Assembly: GCF_900113865.1 (NCBI RefSeq)
Contig: NZ_FOQY01000009.1
Coordinates: 1 to 64,000, forward strand
Direction: 5' to 3'
DNA length: 64,000 nt
From: Streptosporangium canum
Lineage (GTDB): Bacteria; Actinomycetota; Actinomycetes; Streptosporangiales; Streptosporangiaceae
The position numbers and the translations under genes are program-made. Shown one piece after another: positions 15,820 through 24,815 of this stretch. Within the stretch, counting starts at the first letter, position 1. Each line of letters starts with the position of its first letter. The notes under the pieces are model-generated. The model was not told the DNA's origin. It made no database searches and saw only the letters and a list, made by a program, of their open reading frames with translations.

Positions 15820-15905
15820 GCGCAGCTCACCTCCGCCCGCACACGGCTCACCTCAGCCCGCACACAGCTCACCTCAGCCCGCACGCGGCCCGCCCACGCT
15901 CGCAC
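15820..15905. repeat. 21-bp tandem repeats
   Basis: About four copies of a 21-bp unit resembling CGGCTCACCTCAGCCCGCACA, the inner two differing by few bases and the last diverged to CGCGGCCCGCCCACGCTCGCA. It lies between the stop of the GT87 gene and the start of pheA, so it could affect the pheA leader. No known function. Confidence 0.75.
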
Positions 15906-15980
15906 GCGGCCCGCCCGCACACCTCGACCCCTACGACGACCCTCATGGTAACAACCACGTCACCCAGAGTAATCACCAAG

Positions 15981-17297
15981 TCAGGGGAGTGTCCGGAAAA
16001 CCTCTCGCCGCCTCGGCAGCCACACCCCGAGCAGCCAGACCAGCGCCAGCGCGCCCAGCCCGAACCCGTTCTGGACGATCTTGCCCAGCACCGGGCTGAG
16101 CACCGGGATCTCCGCCGCCTTGATCGTCACTCCCCACCAGGGGATCGGCACCACGTAGTAGAGCCAGACACCGGCCGCCACCCGGACCCGCACCGGGTCG
16201 CGCCCGTCGCCGGCCAGCGCGCCGAGGACCACGACCACCCAGGCCAGGTGGTGGATCCAGGCCACCGGCGACAGCAGCACGGCCATCAGGCCGACCAGCG
16301 CGACCCCGGTCACCGCGTGCCCGTCGAGCAGCGCCCTGCGCGCGTGGCGGAAGCCGTACCAGGCGACCACCGCGACCAGCGCCAGCCAGAGCAGGCTGGT
16401 CAGCCAGTCGGGCAGGTAGAGCCGGATGAGCATGCCGCGCATCGACTGGTTGGTGGTCGCCGCGTTGGCGCCGAGCCGTTCGGGGTCGAGCAGCGCGTGG
16501 AACCAGAACTCGGCGGCGTCGGCGGGTATCACCAGGAAGGGCAGCAGGGTGAGCAGCGCGGCGGTGAAGGCGGCCATGAAGAAGGTCCTGCGCTGCTCCT
16601 GCCGCGCGCCCGGGCCGAAGCCGGTGATGAGCAGGTAGATCAGGAACACGCCGGGGGTGAGCTTGACGGCGGTGGCCAGGCCGATCAGCATGCCGCGCGG
16701 CCACACGGGGCGCCGGGCCACGCAGTCGGCCAGGCAGAGCGCGACCAGCAGGATGTCCACCTGGCCGAAGCGGACCTGGTCCCTGATCGGCATCAGGTAG
16801 GTGCAGGCGATCATCAGGAGCGCGAAGGCCATCGGGAGGCCGGCACCGCCCGCCCGGCCCGGCGCGTCCCGGTCCCGCGCCGCCCTCCGGCCCGGCACCG
16901 CGCGGCCCAGCACCTCGCGGTACGGCACGGCGTGGCCCAGCAGGGCGCGGAAGCCGTACCCGACGCTGACCGCCAGCGTCACAAAGACGAGGGCCGTCCA
17001 CGCCCACTGCGCCGCGGGCCACGACATCGCGGCCAGCGGGGTGGCCAGCAGCGCCGCGATCGGCGGGTAGGTGAACGGCAGCAGTTGCGGCGCGGGCGTC
17101 ACGAACTCGTAGACCGGCCGCCCCTCCAGGATCGCCTGACCACCGGTACGGTACACATCCAGGTCGACCAGGCGCTGGTCGTCGACGTTGCCGAGCCACT
17201 GGATCACCAGCGGGGCCACCGCCACCACGATGAGCAGCAGTGCGAGCGGCCACCCCCACAGGGGCCGCTCCGTCGTGGTCGCCTCGCCAGTCGTCAC
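15981..17297 (-). CDS. GT87-family polyprenol-phosphate-dependent glycosyltransferase
   Basis: A 438-aa integral membrane GT-C enzyme, like PimE or other alpha-mannosyltransferases (former DUF2029). The first periplasmic loop carries the acidic motif VDLDVYRTGG (about residues 44-53) expected to hold the catalytic Asp, followed by GRPVYE and FTYPP. About ten hydrophobic segments follow, with KLTPGVFLIYLL in the middle. It probably adds mannose or another sugar from a polyprenyl-phosphate donor to a lipoglycan or surface glycan. The start is GTG at 17297. Divergent from the phosphatase-like membrane protein; the acceptor is unknown. Confidence 0.85.
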   Translation of the reverse strand: MTTGEATTTERPLWGWPLALLLIVVAVAPLVIQWLGNVDDQRLVDLDVYRTGGQAILEGRPVYEFVTPAPQLLPFTYPPIAALLATPLAAMSWPAAQWAWTALVFVTLAVSVGYGFRALLGHAVPYREVLGRAVPGRRAARDRDAPGRAGGAGLPMAFALLMIACTYLMPIRDQVRFGQVDILLVALCLADCVARRPVWPRGMLIGLATAVKLTPGVFLIYLLITGFGPGARQEQRRTFFMAAFTAALLTLLPFLVIPADAAEFWFHALLDPERLGANAATTNQSMRGMLIRLYLPDWLTSLLWLALVAVVAWYGFRHARRALLDGHAVTGVALVGLMAVLLSPVAWIHHLAWVVVVLGALAGDGRDPVRVRVAAGVWLYYVVPIPWWGVTIKAAEIPVLSPVLGKIVQNGFGLGALALVWLLGVWLPRRREVFRTLP

Positions 17298-17364
17298 GAC
17301 CAGGCAGGTTACCGTGGGCCTGAAGGAAAGCGGCCGCCAGCAGGCACGGATACGGGGGAACCGG

Positions 17365-19572
17365 ATGGGCTCAGCACACGAGGACAGGTCACGGCGGGCC
17401 CGCCACCGGGCGGTCTGCGTGCTCCTGGCCGCCGTGCTCCTGGCCCTCTCCTACGCCGGTACGGCCGCCGCCTCGGCCCGGTCGCTCCCCGCCAGGGTCG
17501 TGGTGGTCGGGGTGCCGGGGCTGCAGTGGAGCGACCTGGACCGGGGCCGGACGCCGAACCTGTGGAAGCTCGTCGAGGGGGGCGGGGCCGCGTCGCTGTC
17601 CACCCGGGCGGTGCCGCTGCCCGATCGGGGCGTCACCTGCGAGGTCGCGGGCTGGCTGACCGTCTCCGCCGGGCAGCGGGCGGGAGCTCCCGGGACGGAC
17701 TGCGCGCCGCCCGCGCCGCCGCTTCCGGCGTCGGACGGCGGGGCGAGCGTGCCTGACTGGCCCGGGTTGGTGACCTACAACACCGAGGAGACCTCCTACA
17801 AGCCCGCGCTGGGGCTGCTCGGCCAGCTCGTGGCGGACGCCGGGGGGAAGGTGGCGGCGGCCGGGCCGGGGGCCGCACTCAGCGCCGCCGACAGGTCCGG
17901 AAAAGTCGGGAAATATGCGGCGACCATCGACGGGCTCGGCGACCTGGCGCCGTACCGGCTGGTCGTGGTGGAGGCCGCCGATCTCGCGCGGGCCGGGACG
18001 GGCCGCGACGGCGGCCCGTCCCCGGCGGGCGGGCAGGACAGGCAGACCGCGGTGGCGGGCGCCGACCGCCGGGTGGGCGCGGTCCTCGACCGGCTCCCGC
18101 CGGAGACCACGGTCCTGCTCGGCGGCCTGTCCGACACCTCGGCGGCCCCCCACCTGCACGTGGCCGTCGCCCAGGGCCCGTCCCCCGACGGGGGGCCGTA
18201 CCCGCACGGCTACCTGACCACCACCTCCACCCGGCAGGACGGGCTGGTCACCAACACCGACCTGACCGCCACCGTGATCGCCCTGCTCGGCCTGGAGACC
18301 CCGAACGGCGTCGTGGGCCACGCCTGGCGGAGTGCCGGGCCGAGTGGGGAGCCGGCCGCCGCCATGGTGCGCGACCTCGCCGGCGAGGACCTCGCCAGCC
18401 AGGTGCTGCGCAAGGTGCGGGGGCCGTTCTTCACGGTGTTCGTGGCGGTGCAGATCCTGTTCTACCTGCTGGCGGCGGTCGCGATCCGGCGGGGCTGGGG
18501 CGGTTCCCGGGCGCTGACGGCCACCCGGGCCGTCGCGGTGGTCAGCGGCGCGATCGCGATCGCGACCTTCCTGGCCCAGCTCGTGCCCTGGTGGAGCCTG
18601 CCCGCCCCGATGGCCGCGGTGATCCTGACCATCACCGGCATCGCCTGCGCGATCGCCGGGATCGCCTTCGCCGGGCCGTGGCGGGCGCATGTGCTCGGCC
18701 CGCTGACCGTGGTCGCCGGGATCACCTCGCTGGCCCTGCTGGCCGACGTGATGACCGGCTCCAGGCTCCAGGTGAACGCGGTCACCGGCTACGAGCCCGT
18801 CACCGGCGGGCGCTTCTACGGCTTCAGCAACATCGCCTTCGCCGTCTACTCCGCCGGGACGATCCTGGCCCTGGCCGGGATCGCCCAGTGGCTGATCTCC
18901 CGGGGACGGCGCACGCTCGCGCTGGCGGTCTGCGCGGCCTACGGGCTGTTCGCGGTGTTCGCCGACGGCTGGCCGGCGTGGGGCGCCGACTTCGGCGGGG
19001 TTCCGGCGTTCCTGGTCGGGGTGGCCGTCTTCCTGATCCTGCTGTCCGGCAGCCGGGTCTCACCGGTCAAGCTCGGCCTGATCGGCCTGGCCGGCGTCCT
19101 GCTCATCGGGGTGATCGCGGTGGCCGACTGGCTCAAGCCCGCCACGCAACGCACCCACCTGGGCTCCTTCGTCCAGCAGGTGCTGGACGGCGAGGCCTGG
19201 ACCGTCATCGGACGCAAGCTCGGCGCGATGGTCGGGGTCACGGTCGGCAACTGGTCGCTGACCCTGCTGTCGCTGGTCGCGCTGGCGTTCCTCTTCCTGG
19301 TGCTGGACCGGCCGTCCCGGTGGGGCGCCTCCGCCCTGGGCCGGGCCTACCTGCTCGCGCCCGCGCTGCGCGCCGGACTGATCGGCGCGCTGGCCTGCGC
19401 GCTGATCGGGTTCCTGATGAACGACTCGGGCATCGCGATCCCCGCGATGGCGCTCACGGTCGCGGTGCCGCTGACGCTGGCCGCCTGCGTGCGCGCGCTC
19501 CAGCTCTCGCCGCCCAGCACGCCAGAACGAGCGTCAGCGCCAGCAGGGACCACGGCACCACCCGCTCTCTGA
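17365..19572 (+). CDS. Membrane protein with alkaline-phosphatase-superfamily-like domain
   Basis: A 735-aa protein. A signal-anchor (about residues 15-36, VCVLLAAVLLALSYAG) precedes an extracytoplasmic domain (40 to about 350) with VVVVGVPGLQWSDLDRG, TPNLWKLVEGG, LVTNTDLTATVIALLG and TPNGVVG, as in alkaline-phosphatase-fold proteins. The canonical metal residues are not all evident, so activity is uncertain. From about residue 365 there are 10 or more hydrophobic segments. The ATG at 17365 is chosen by GGGGGAA upstream. Its last 119 bp overlap the 3' end of the convergent gene. It may work on cell-envelope glycans with the flanking glycosyltransferases. Confidence 0.75.
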   Translation: MGSAHEDRSRRARHRAVCVLLAAVLLALSYAGTAAASARSLPARVVVVGVPGLQWSDLDRGRTPNLWKLVEGGGAASLSTRAVPLPDRGVTCEVAGWLTVSAGQRAGAPGTDCAPPAPPLPASDGGASVPDWPGLVTYNTEETSYKPALGLLGQLVADAGGKVAAAGPGAALSAADRSGKVGKYAATIDGLGDLAPYRLVVVEAADLARAGTGRDGGPSPAGGQDRQTAVAGADRRVGAVLDRLPPETTVLLGGLSDTSAAPHLHVAVAQGPSPDGGPYPHGYLTTTSTRQDGLVTNTDLTATVIALLGLETPNGVVGHAWRSAGPSGEPAAAMVRDLAGEDLASQVLRKVRGPFFTVFVAVQILFYLLAAVAIRRGWGGSRALTATRAVAVVSGAIAIATFLAQLVPWWSLPAPMAAVILTITGIACAIAGIAFAGPWRAHVLGPLTVVAGITSLALLADVMTGSRLQVNAVTGYEPVTGGRFYGFSNIAFAVYSAGTILALAGIAQWLISRGRRTLALAVCAAYGLFAVFADGWPAWGADFGGVPAFLVGVAVFLILLSGSRVSPVKLGLIGLAGVLLIGVIAVADWLKPATQRTHLGSFVQQVLDGEAWTVIGRKLGAMVGVTVGNWSLTLLSLVALAFLFLVLDRPSRWGASALGRAYLLAPALRAGLIGALACALIGFLMNDSGIAIPAMALTVAVPLTLAACVRALQLSPPSTPERASAPAGTTAPPAL

Positions 19573-20932
19573 CGACGGTCCTCAGCCAGAGCAGGTCCTC
19601 GGGCCGCATGGCCTCCCTGGCCGGCAGATACCCCAGGGAGAGGATCACCACCCTGGCCACCATGAAGCTCTCCAGCGCGGGCCAGGAGACCATGGCCAGC
19701 AGCGCGAAGGCCAGCCCGTCGTACCAGGGCAGCGCGTACGGCGCGGCGAACAGCCAGGCGGCCACCATCACCGCGGCGATCACCGGAGCCGTGTCCCGGG
19801 GCGCCGCCCGCAGCATCAGCCAGGCCAGGACCGCCAGCAGGAGCAGTGAACCGGCCTGGATCCAGGCCGAGTACGCGCCGGGCCCGAACGCCTCCTGGAG
19901 CCCGGTCTTGACGAGGTGCCACGGCGTGCCGAACGAGACCTTCCTGCTGGCCGCGCCGACCTGGTCGAGGACGTGCGGCCCGGCGAGGCCGTAGATCACC
20001 AGCACGGTGGCCGTGGCGGTGCCCGCCACGACGGCGAGCCTGCCGGGCGAGCGGCGCAGCTCCCAGGCCGGGCCCAGCGCGACCAGCCCGGCGTTGAGCT
20101 TGACCCCGATCCCCACCCCGAGCAGCAGCCCGGACCCCGCGCCACCGGCCATGAACGCCGCGACCATGCAGGCGACGGCCAGGGTGTCCACGTGCATCCC
20201 GGCGGCCAGGTGGTAGACCATCAGCGGGTTGACCGCCCACAGGAGCGCCGCCCGCCGCTGCAGGTCCGCGTCGCCCCTGGTGAACCGGTGCAGCAGCAGC
20301 GCGGTCGCGATGAACGCCGCCGCGTTGAACGCCGCCATCACGAACACCGTCAGCCGCACCGAGTCACCCCCGGCGAAACTCGCCAGCGCCTGTACGGCGG
20401 TCGCCACCGGGCCGTAGACGCTCGTCACGCCGGTCCACTCCTCCACCGCGCCGGTGACGGGATCGCCGGGCAGCATGGCGGGGGTGACGGCGTAAGGATC
20501 CCGGCCGAGCGTGACCAGGCGGCCGTAGGCCGCGTAGTTGAGGTGGTCGGCCGAGCCCGACGGCGGCAGGAGGGCCGCCACCGCGGCGGCCACGCAGCCG
20601 GCCACCAGCAGCAGGCGCGGATCCGGCCCCCACCGGGACCGCAGGGCGACGGCGAGCCCGAGCCCGCCCAGCACGATCGCCGCCGCGGCCATGGCGATCA
20701 CCAGATGGCCGTCGGGGCGCAGGTCCAGGGAGTAGGGCGGCTGCCAGGAGGGGCCGGGCAGCCGGGGCACCATGGCCGAGGGGCCCAGCAGCCCGATCAG
20801 GAGCGTCAGCGTGACCGACAGCCCGACGGCCGCGAACGCGACGGCGCCGAGCCCCCGCGGCACGCCGGATACGGGAACCCGCCTCTCATCGACAACCAAC
20901 GGAACCCGAGTCACCCGCAAATTCCAGCACAT
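19454..20932 (-). CDS. GT-C membrane glycosyltransferase (MptB-like)
   Basis: A 492-aa multi-pass protein with about 12 hydrophobic segments. The first loop has SADHLNYAAYGRLVTLGRD and SVYGPVATAVQAL, recalling polyprenol-phosphomannose alpha-1,6-mannosyltransferases. Later WAVNPLMVYHLAAGMHVD carries candidate catalytic or donor residues. It likely transfers mannose outside the membrane. The ATG at 20932 lacks a ribosome site; GTG at 20911 is an alternative. The 3' end overlaps the convergent gene by 119 bp. Downstream of a GT2 gene on the same strand, so a shared glycan pathway is plausible. Confidence 0.75.
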   Translation of the reverse strand: MCWNLRVTRVPLVVDERRVPVSGVPRGLGAVAFAAVGLSVTLTLLIGLLGPSAMVPRLPGPSWQPPYSLDLRPDGHLVIAMAAAAIVLGGLGLAVALRSRWGPDPRLLLVAGCVAAAVAALLPPSGSADHLNYAAYGRLVTLGRDPYAVTPAMLPGDPVTGAVEEWTGVTSVYGPVATAVQALASFAGGDSVRLTVFVMAAFNAAAFIATALLLHRFTRGDADLQRRAALLWAVNPLMVYHLAAGMHVDTLAVACMVAAFMAGGAGSGLLLGVGIGVKLNAGLVALGPAWELRRSPGRLAVVAGTATATVLVIYGLAGPHVLDQVGAASRKVSFGTPWHLVKTGLQEAFGPGAYSAWIQAGSLLLLAVLAWLMLRAAPRDTAPVIAAVMVAAWLFAAPYALPWYDGLAFALLAMVSWPALESFMVARVVILSLGYLPAREAMRPEDLLWLRTVVRERVVPWSLLALTLVLACWAARAGARARRRPASAAPRP

Positions 20933-20971
20933 CCGGCGCAGTGCCCGGCGCGGCGCGGCCGACAGGAGCGC

Positions 20972-21652
20972 CTACCGGCGGGCCAGCAGGGCCCGGGCGA
21001 CGTCACGGAACTGCCTGGCCCGGTGGAGCTGGGCCTTCCAGTCGGTGCCGGTGGCCCGGTGGGACATCTCCACCTCGACCTCCCGCACGCGAAACCCCCT
21101 GCGGAGCAGGTCGATCGTGAGAGCGGTCTCCACGCCGAAGCCGTGGGCCAGGGGCCTGGCCGCCTCGAACGCGGCTCTGGTCAGACAGCGCTGGCCGTTG
21201 AGCGGCTGGGCGGGCGTCCATCCGGTGGCGCGTTCGATGCCCTCGCGTGCGAGCCTCACCACGAGCCCGTGACCGCCCAGCTTCACGCGGGTGACGAACA
21301 CGGCGATGGTCATGTCCGCCTCACCTGCCATGACCGGTTTGATCAGGGGCGCGGCCGCGTGCGCGCTCTCGCCCAGGTCGGCGTCGAGGAACAGCAGATG
21401 CCGAGGCTCCTCGCCGTCGAACAGGCGCACGGCCTCGGCGCCGCTCTCCATGGCGGCGGCCTTGCCCCGGTTACGGCTGTGCCGCACGACACGGGCCCCG
21501 GCGGCCTTGGCCACCCGGCCCGTCTGGTCCGTCGATCCGTCGTCCACGACCATGACGAGATCCACACCGGAGAGCGCCAGGGCCGCGGCCACGGTGGCGC
21601 CTATCCGGTCGGCCTCATCCTTGGCGGGGATGATCACCGCTGTTCCGGTCAT
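20972..21652 (-). CDS. Family 2 glycosyltransferase
   Basis: A 226-aa cytosolic GT-A enzyme. The nucleotide-binding start is AVIIPAKDEADRIG, with VVDDGSTD near residue 35 and the metal-binding FLDADLG near residue 89. The C-terminus (REVEVEMSHRATG) is typical of small GT2 proteins that make polyprenyl-phosphate sugars or glycosylate small acceptors. No membrane segments. The ATG overlaps the stop of the STAS gene (ATGA), showing translational coupling. It could supply lipid-linked sugar donor to the neighbouring GT-C enzymes; inference. Confidence 0.88.
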   Translation of the reverse strand: MTGTAVIIPAKDEADRIGATVAAALALSGVDLVMVVDDGSTDQTGRVAKAAGARVVRHSRNRGKAAAMESGAEAVRLFDGEEPRHLLFLDADLGESAHAAAPLIKPVMAGEADMTIAVFVTRVKLGGHGLVVRLAREGIERATGWTPAQPLNGQRCLTRAAFEAARPLAHGFGVETALTIDLLRRGFRVREVEVEMSHRATGTDWKAQLHRARQFRDVARALLARR

Positions 21653-22038
21653 CCCTTGGGTTCGGCGGTCAGCAGCTTCCCGGGCACCGCCTCGTGCACG
21701 GTGAACACCGAGTCGAGACCGGTGACCTGGAGAATCTTGCGTACGGCGGGCCGCGGTGCCGCCAGCTCCAGGGTGCCGCCGCGCTCTTTCAGACGCTTGA
21801 GCGCGGACAGTAGCACGTTCATACCGGTGGAGTCACAGAACTCCACCCCGGACATGTCGATGACCACGTAGGTGGTCGGGCTCTCCTGGAGCAGCCGAGT
21901 GAACTCGGACTGCAGACCAGGAGCGGTATATAGGTCGATTTCGCCGACAATGGTCATGACGGTGTGCCCGGCATGAGATCGAGTTGAGACTTTTAGCTCC
22001 ACAGCGGGCACACTAGCGGCGCGAAGGCCGCTGGTCAC
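21649..22038 (-). CDS. STAS-domain anti-sigma factor antagonist
   Basis: A 129-aa SpoIIAA/RsbV-type protein. After a short lead the STAS fold reads LKVSTRSHAGHTV, VGEIDLYTAPGL and the phosphorylation loop MSGVEFCDSTGMNVL, with Ser near residue 71 as the usual phospho-site. Dephosphorylated forms bind anti-sigma ATPases and free a sigma factor. GTG at 22038 is used, with GAGAG 2-6 nt upstream; GTG at 22002 would give a more typical N-terminus. Two anti-sigma-type ATPases in the window (1201 and 25228) are possible partners, without proof. Confidence 0.88.
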   Translation of the reverse strand: MTSGLRAASVPAVELKVSTRSHAGHTVMTIVGEIDLYTAPGLQSEFTRLLQESPTTYVVIDMSGVEFCDSTGMNVLLSALKRLKERGGTLELAAPRPAVRKILQVTGLDSVFTVHEAVPGKLLTAEPKG

Positions 22039-22086
22039 GTTCTCTCGCCCAACCCGAGTCGTCGGCCCTTTGTCCCCCGTTTCGCC

Positions 22087-22103
22087 CTCACGGAAACCGT
22101 GAG
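22087..22103. promoter_or_regulatory. Perfect hairpin/dyad before the STAS gene
   Basis: CTCACGG-AAA-CCGTGAG, in the 188-bp divergent region between the STAS gene and the next plus-strand gene, followed by TTGACA at 22114-22119. Either an operator or a small RNA structure; no further support. Confidence 0.35.
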
Positions 22104-22226
22104 TGCGCGAAACTTGACACTGTGCAACACCGGCTCAGCCGGAAAGGGGGGAGACCCGGAATCTCCCGACCGTCCCTGCGCTACGTCAGTGGCGGCCGTT
22201 GAGTAGAAACGGGCTCGAACGCATCA

Positions 22227-22856
22227 ATGAACACCGACCTTCCTGAGGATCCCCAACGGCAGCGACTCCGGGAGCACCTGGAGTCAATGATCACCCGCAC
22301 CGAGAAGGCCACCTCGTGGCACGATGCGGCCAACTCCCTGCGCAGTCTGGTGAACCGTGAGGGCTACGTCCCGATCAGAACCCGCCTGGCGACCGAGGAC
22401 CTCGACTTCCTCGAAGGAGCGCGCGAGGAGCTGCTCGGCTTCGCCGCACTCGGGGTCAGGCTTCTCGACCTGCACCAGCCCCGCGACGCGGGCGGCATCA
22501 CCAGCGACGCGGCGCACCCGATCCTGCGCTGCCGCAGCTGCATGTGGCGGTGGCCGTGCCCGACCTTCCGCGCCATGTCCGAGTCCTTCGGCAGTCCCAG
22601 GACCCCCACCTCCTGCCAGCACGTCGAGCCCGATGACGGCGAGAACGACGAGGACGCCCAGGTGACCCTCGTCGTCCCCGGCCGCGCCGAGAGTCCCGGC
22701 CAGCCGGAGAGCCCCGGCCGCGCGAAGAAACCCGGCCGAGCCGGAAAGGGCGGCCGGGTCGAAGAAGCCGACCGGCCCGGAGAGGCCGGTCGGGCCGAGG
22801 AGGAGATCCGGGTGCTGACGACCCCCCGCAGGGCCGTGGGAGACATGACCGTCTGA
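22227..22856 (+). CDS. Hypothetical protein with Cys cluster and low-complexity tail
   Basis: A 209-aa protein. Residues 1 to about 90 are helical (REHLESMITRTEKATSWHD, EDLDFLEGAREELLGFAAL). A short Cys motif CRSCMWRWPCP lies near residue 102, with another Cys near 129, so metal binding is possible. Residues about 130-209 are disordered, with PGRAESPGQPESPGRAKKPG-type repeats. I recall similar actinomycete proteins of unknown function. The ATG at 22227 starts the protein; no strong ribosome site. Stand-alone gene between the STAS locus and a convergent kinase. Confidence 0.65.
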   Translation: MNTDLPEDPQRQRLREHLESMITRTEKATSWHDAANSLRSLVNREGYVPIRTRLATEDLDFLEGAREELLGFAALGVRLLDLHQPRDAGGITSDAAHPILRCRSCMWRWPCPTFRAMSESFGSPRTPTSCQHVEPDDGENDEDAQVTLVVPGRAESPGQPESPGRAKKPGRAGKGGRVEEADRPGEAGRAEEEIRVLTTPRRAVGDMTV

Positions 22857-22894
22857 TCTCGTGCGGGCCTCCCTCCGGCCTGCGAGGAGAACAC

Positions 22895-22926
22895 CCCTCC
22901 CGGGAGTCCCGCGGGTCCCGGGAGGG
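22895..22926. terminator. Convergent terminator
   Basis: Perfect 11-bp inverted repeat CCCTCCCGGGA / TCCCGGGAGGG with a 10-nt loop, between the stops of the plus-strand hypothetical gene and the minus-strand kinase. Confidence 0.8.
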
Positions 22927-22950
22927 CGCCGCACGGCCGCGCCCCGCTCC

Positions 22951-24078
22951 TCAGCCGGACAGCGGGAGGCGGATCTCGAAGCGGCAGCCGGGCCCGGTGT
23001 TGACGACGTCGATGACCCCCTGGTGCGCCTCGACGATGCCGCGGGCGATCGCCAGGCCGAGCCCGGCCCCCGCACCGTCCGCGCTGGGAGTCCGGGCCGC
23101 CTCGCCGCGGAAGGCCACGTCGAACACGCGGGGCAGGTCGTCCGCCGGGATGCCGCCGCAGCAGTCGGCGACCTGCAGGCAGGCCAGGCCGTCCTCCACC
23201 AGCGCGCGCACCCGGACCGTGCCGTCGCCCGGGGTGTGCCTGATCGCGTTGACCACCAGGTTGCGCAGGGCCCGGGACAGCTCTCCGGCGTCGGCCTGGA
23301 CCGGGACCGCCTGGTCGACCTGGCCCGCCAGCCGTACTCCCTTGGCCCGGGCCAGCGGCTCCACTCCGGCCAGAGCGTCGGCGACCAGGTCGCTGAGGCC
23401 GATCCGCTGCCGGGACAGGCGCAGCGCCCCCGCGTGGATCCTGGAGAGCTCGAACAGGTCGCCCACCATGCCCGACAGCCGTTCCACCTCCAGGCGGATC
23501 TGCGTGTGATAGCGGCGCACGGTCTCCGGGTCGGCGACCACGCCGTCCTCCAGGGCCTCGGCCATGGCCCGCATGCCGGCCAGCGGGGTGCGCAGGTCGT
23601 GGCTGACCCAGGCGACGAGCTCGCGGCGGGCGCTCTCCAGGGCGCGTTCGCGTTCGTGGCCCAGACGGAGGCGCTCATATGCCTCCTCCAGGGTCCTGGC
23701 GATGGTGTCGAGCTCGGCGGGGAGACCAGGGGGCGGGGTGAACTCGCCCGAGGACGGGACGGCGCGCACGGCCGCGACGAGCTTGCGGCTGGCCGCCACG
23801 ACGCGGCGGGCGAGCACCGTCGCGACCCCCAGCCCGACCAGGCCACCGACCGCGACCACGCTGAGCACGATGTCCCTGGGCGTGCCCTCGATGATCATTT
23901 TCAGGGTGACGGCGACCACGCCCCCCACCGTGGCCAGGACGGTCACCACGGCGACCACCGCGAGCATCACCCCGATCGACCGCTCCCGCAGCAGCCGCAT
24001 CGCGCCGAGCCCCGCCAGCGCGACCAGCAGGCCGAGCCCCGCCGTGACGGCGACGATGAGCAGGATCTCGGGGATCAC
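22951..24078 (-). CDS. Two-component sensor histidine kinase
   Basis: A 375-aa membrane kinase with three N-terminal hydrophobic segments (about 4-27, 36-60, 70-90) and almost no extracytoplasmic domain, so it may sense within the membrane. The H-box VSHDLRTPLAGM is near residue 160, the N-box LRNLVVNAIRHT near 270, the G1 region VADCCGGIP and the G2 region GAGLGLAIARG. Its ATG overlaps the stop of the response regulator by 4 nt, so the pair is translationally coupled. The stimulus is unknown. Confidence 0.93.
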   Translation of the reverse strand: MIPEILLIVAVTAGLGLLVALAGLGAMRLLRERSIGVMLAVVAVVTVLATVGGVVAVTLKMIIEGTPRDIVLSVVAVGGLVGLGVATVLARRVVAASRKLVAAVRAVPSSGEFTPPPGLPAELDTIARTLEEAYERLRLGHERERALESARRELVAWVSHDLRTPLAGMRAMAEALEDGVVADPETVRRYHTQIRLEVERLSGMVGDLFELSRIHAGALRLSRQRIGLSDLVADALAGVEPLARAKGVRLAGQVDQAVPVQADAGELSRALRNLVVNAIRHTPGDGTVRVRALVEDGLACLQVADCCGGIPADDLPRVFDVAFRGEAARTPSADGAGAGLGLAIARGIVEAHQGVIDVVNTGPGCRFEIRLPLSG

Positions 24079-24770
24079 GGCTGCGTCAGGGGTTCGTAGC
24101 GGTAGCCGACGCCCCAGACCGTGACGATGCGCCGGGGGGCGGTCGGGTCCGGCTCGATCTTCTCGCGGAGGCGGCGGACGTGGACGGTCACCGTGGAGGA
24201 GTCGCCGAAGGACCAGCCCCAGACCTGGTCGAGCAGGGCGGAGCGGCTGAAGGCCTGGCGGGGGTTGCGCATGAGATGGGCCAGGAGGTCGAACTCACGG
24301 GCGGTCAGCGTGATCCGGTCGTCGCCGAGCCGTACCTCGTGGGCGCCGACGTCGACCACGAGGGTGTCGTCCCTGAGCACGCCGGTTCCGGCGGGCACCG
24401 AGGCGCCGCGCGCCCGCCGCAGCACGGACTGGACGCGCAGGGCCAGCTCCCGGGGGCTGAACGGTTTGGTGACGTAGTCGTCGGCGCCGGTCTCCAGACC
24501 GACGACCCGGTCGATCTCCTCTCCCAGGGCGGTCAGCATGATCACCGGAACCGGCCAGCGCTCCCTGAGCTTCTTGCAGACCTGGAGCCCGTCCATCTTC
24601 GGCAGCATGAGGTCGAGCACCAGCAGGTCCGGCGGGTTGGACAGCGCGCGCCTGAGCGCTTCGGCGCCGTCTCCGACGCACTCGACCACGTGGCCGTCGC
24701 GTTCCAGGTAGCGGGCCACGACCTCGGCCACCGTCGGGTCGTCGTCGACCACCAGAATCCGCGCGCTCAT
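24075..24770 (-). CDS. OmpR-family response regulator
   Basis: A 231-aa regulator. The receiver has the acidic pocket DDD at 9-11, phospho-acceptor Asp53 in LVLDLMLP, the Thr in MLTALGE and Lys in TKPFSP. The winged-helix output domain (about 132-228) has ITLTAREFDLLAHL and the recognition region STVTVHVRRLREKIE. ATG at 24770 is chosen (GGGAA just upstream); a GTG at 24779 is possible. First gene of the operon with its kinase. A 19-bp tandem repeat 46-83 bp upstream is a good autoregulatory site. Confidence 0.95.
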   Translation of the reverse strand: MSARILVVDDDPTVAEVVARYLERDGHVVECVGDGAEALRRALSNPPDLLVLDLMLPKMDGLQVCKKLRERWPVPVIMLTALGEEIDRVVGLETGADDYVTKPFSPRELALRVQSVLRRARGASVPAGTGVLRDDTLVVDVGAHEVRLGDDRITLTAREFDLLAHLMRNPRQAFSRSALLDQVWGWSFGDSSTVTVHVRRLREKIEPDPTAPRRIVTVWGVGYRYEPLTQP

Positions 24771-24815
24771 GTTTCCCACGGTAGGCCCGGCGGTGGCCGA
24801 TCCCTATGCGCGTCA

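Noticed and set aside
15820..15905. CRISPR array
   Set aside because: The repeats are contiguous with no unique spacers and no cas genes are near; the other arrays (53924, 60687) are likewise simple tandem repeats.
14988..17756. A 922-codon plus-strand frame across pheA and GT87
   Set aside because: Antisense shadow of two well-recognised genes, composed of Gly/Arg/His/Gln-rich sequence with no domain; a product of extreme GC at the third position.
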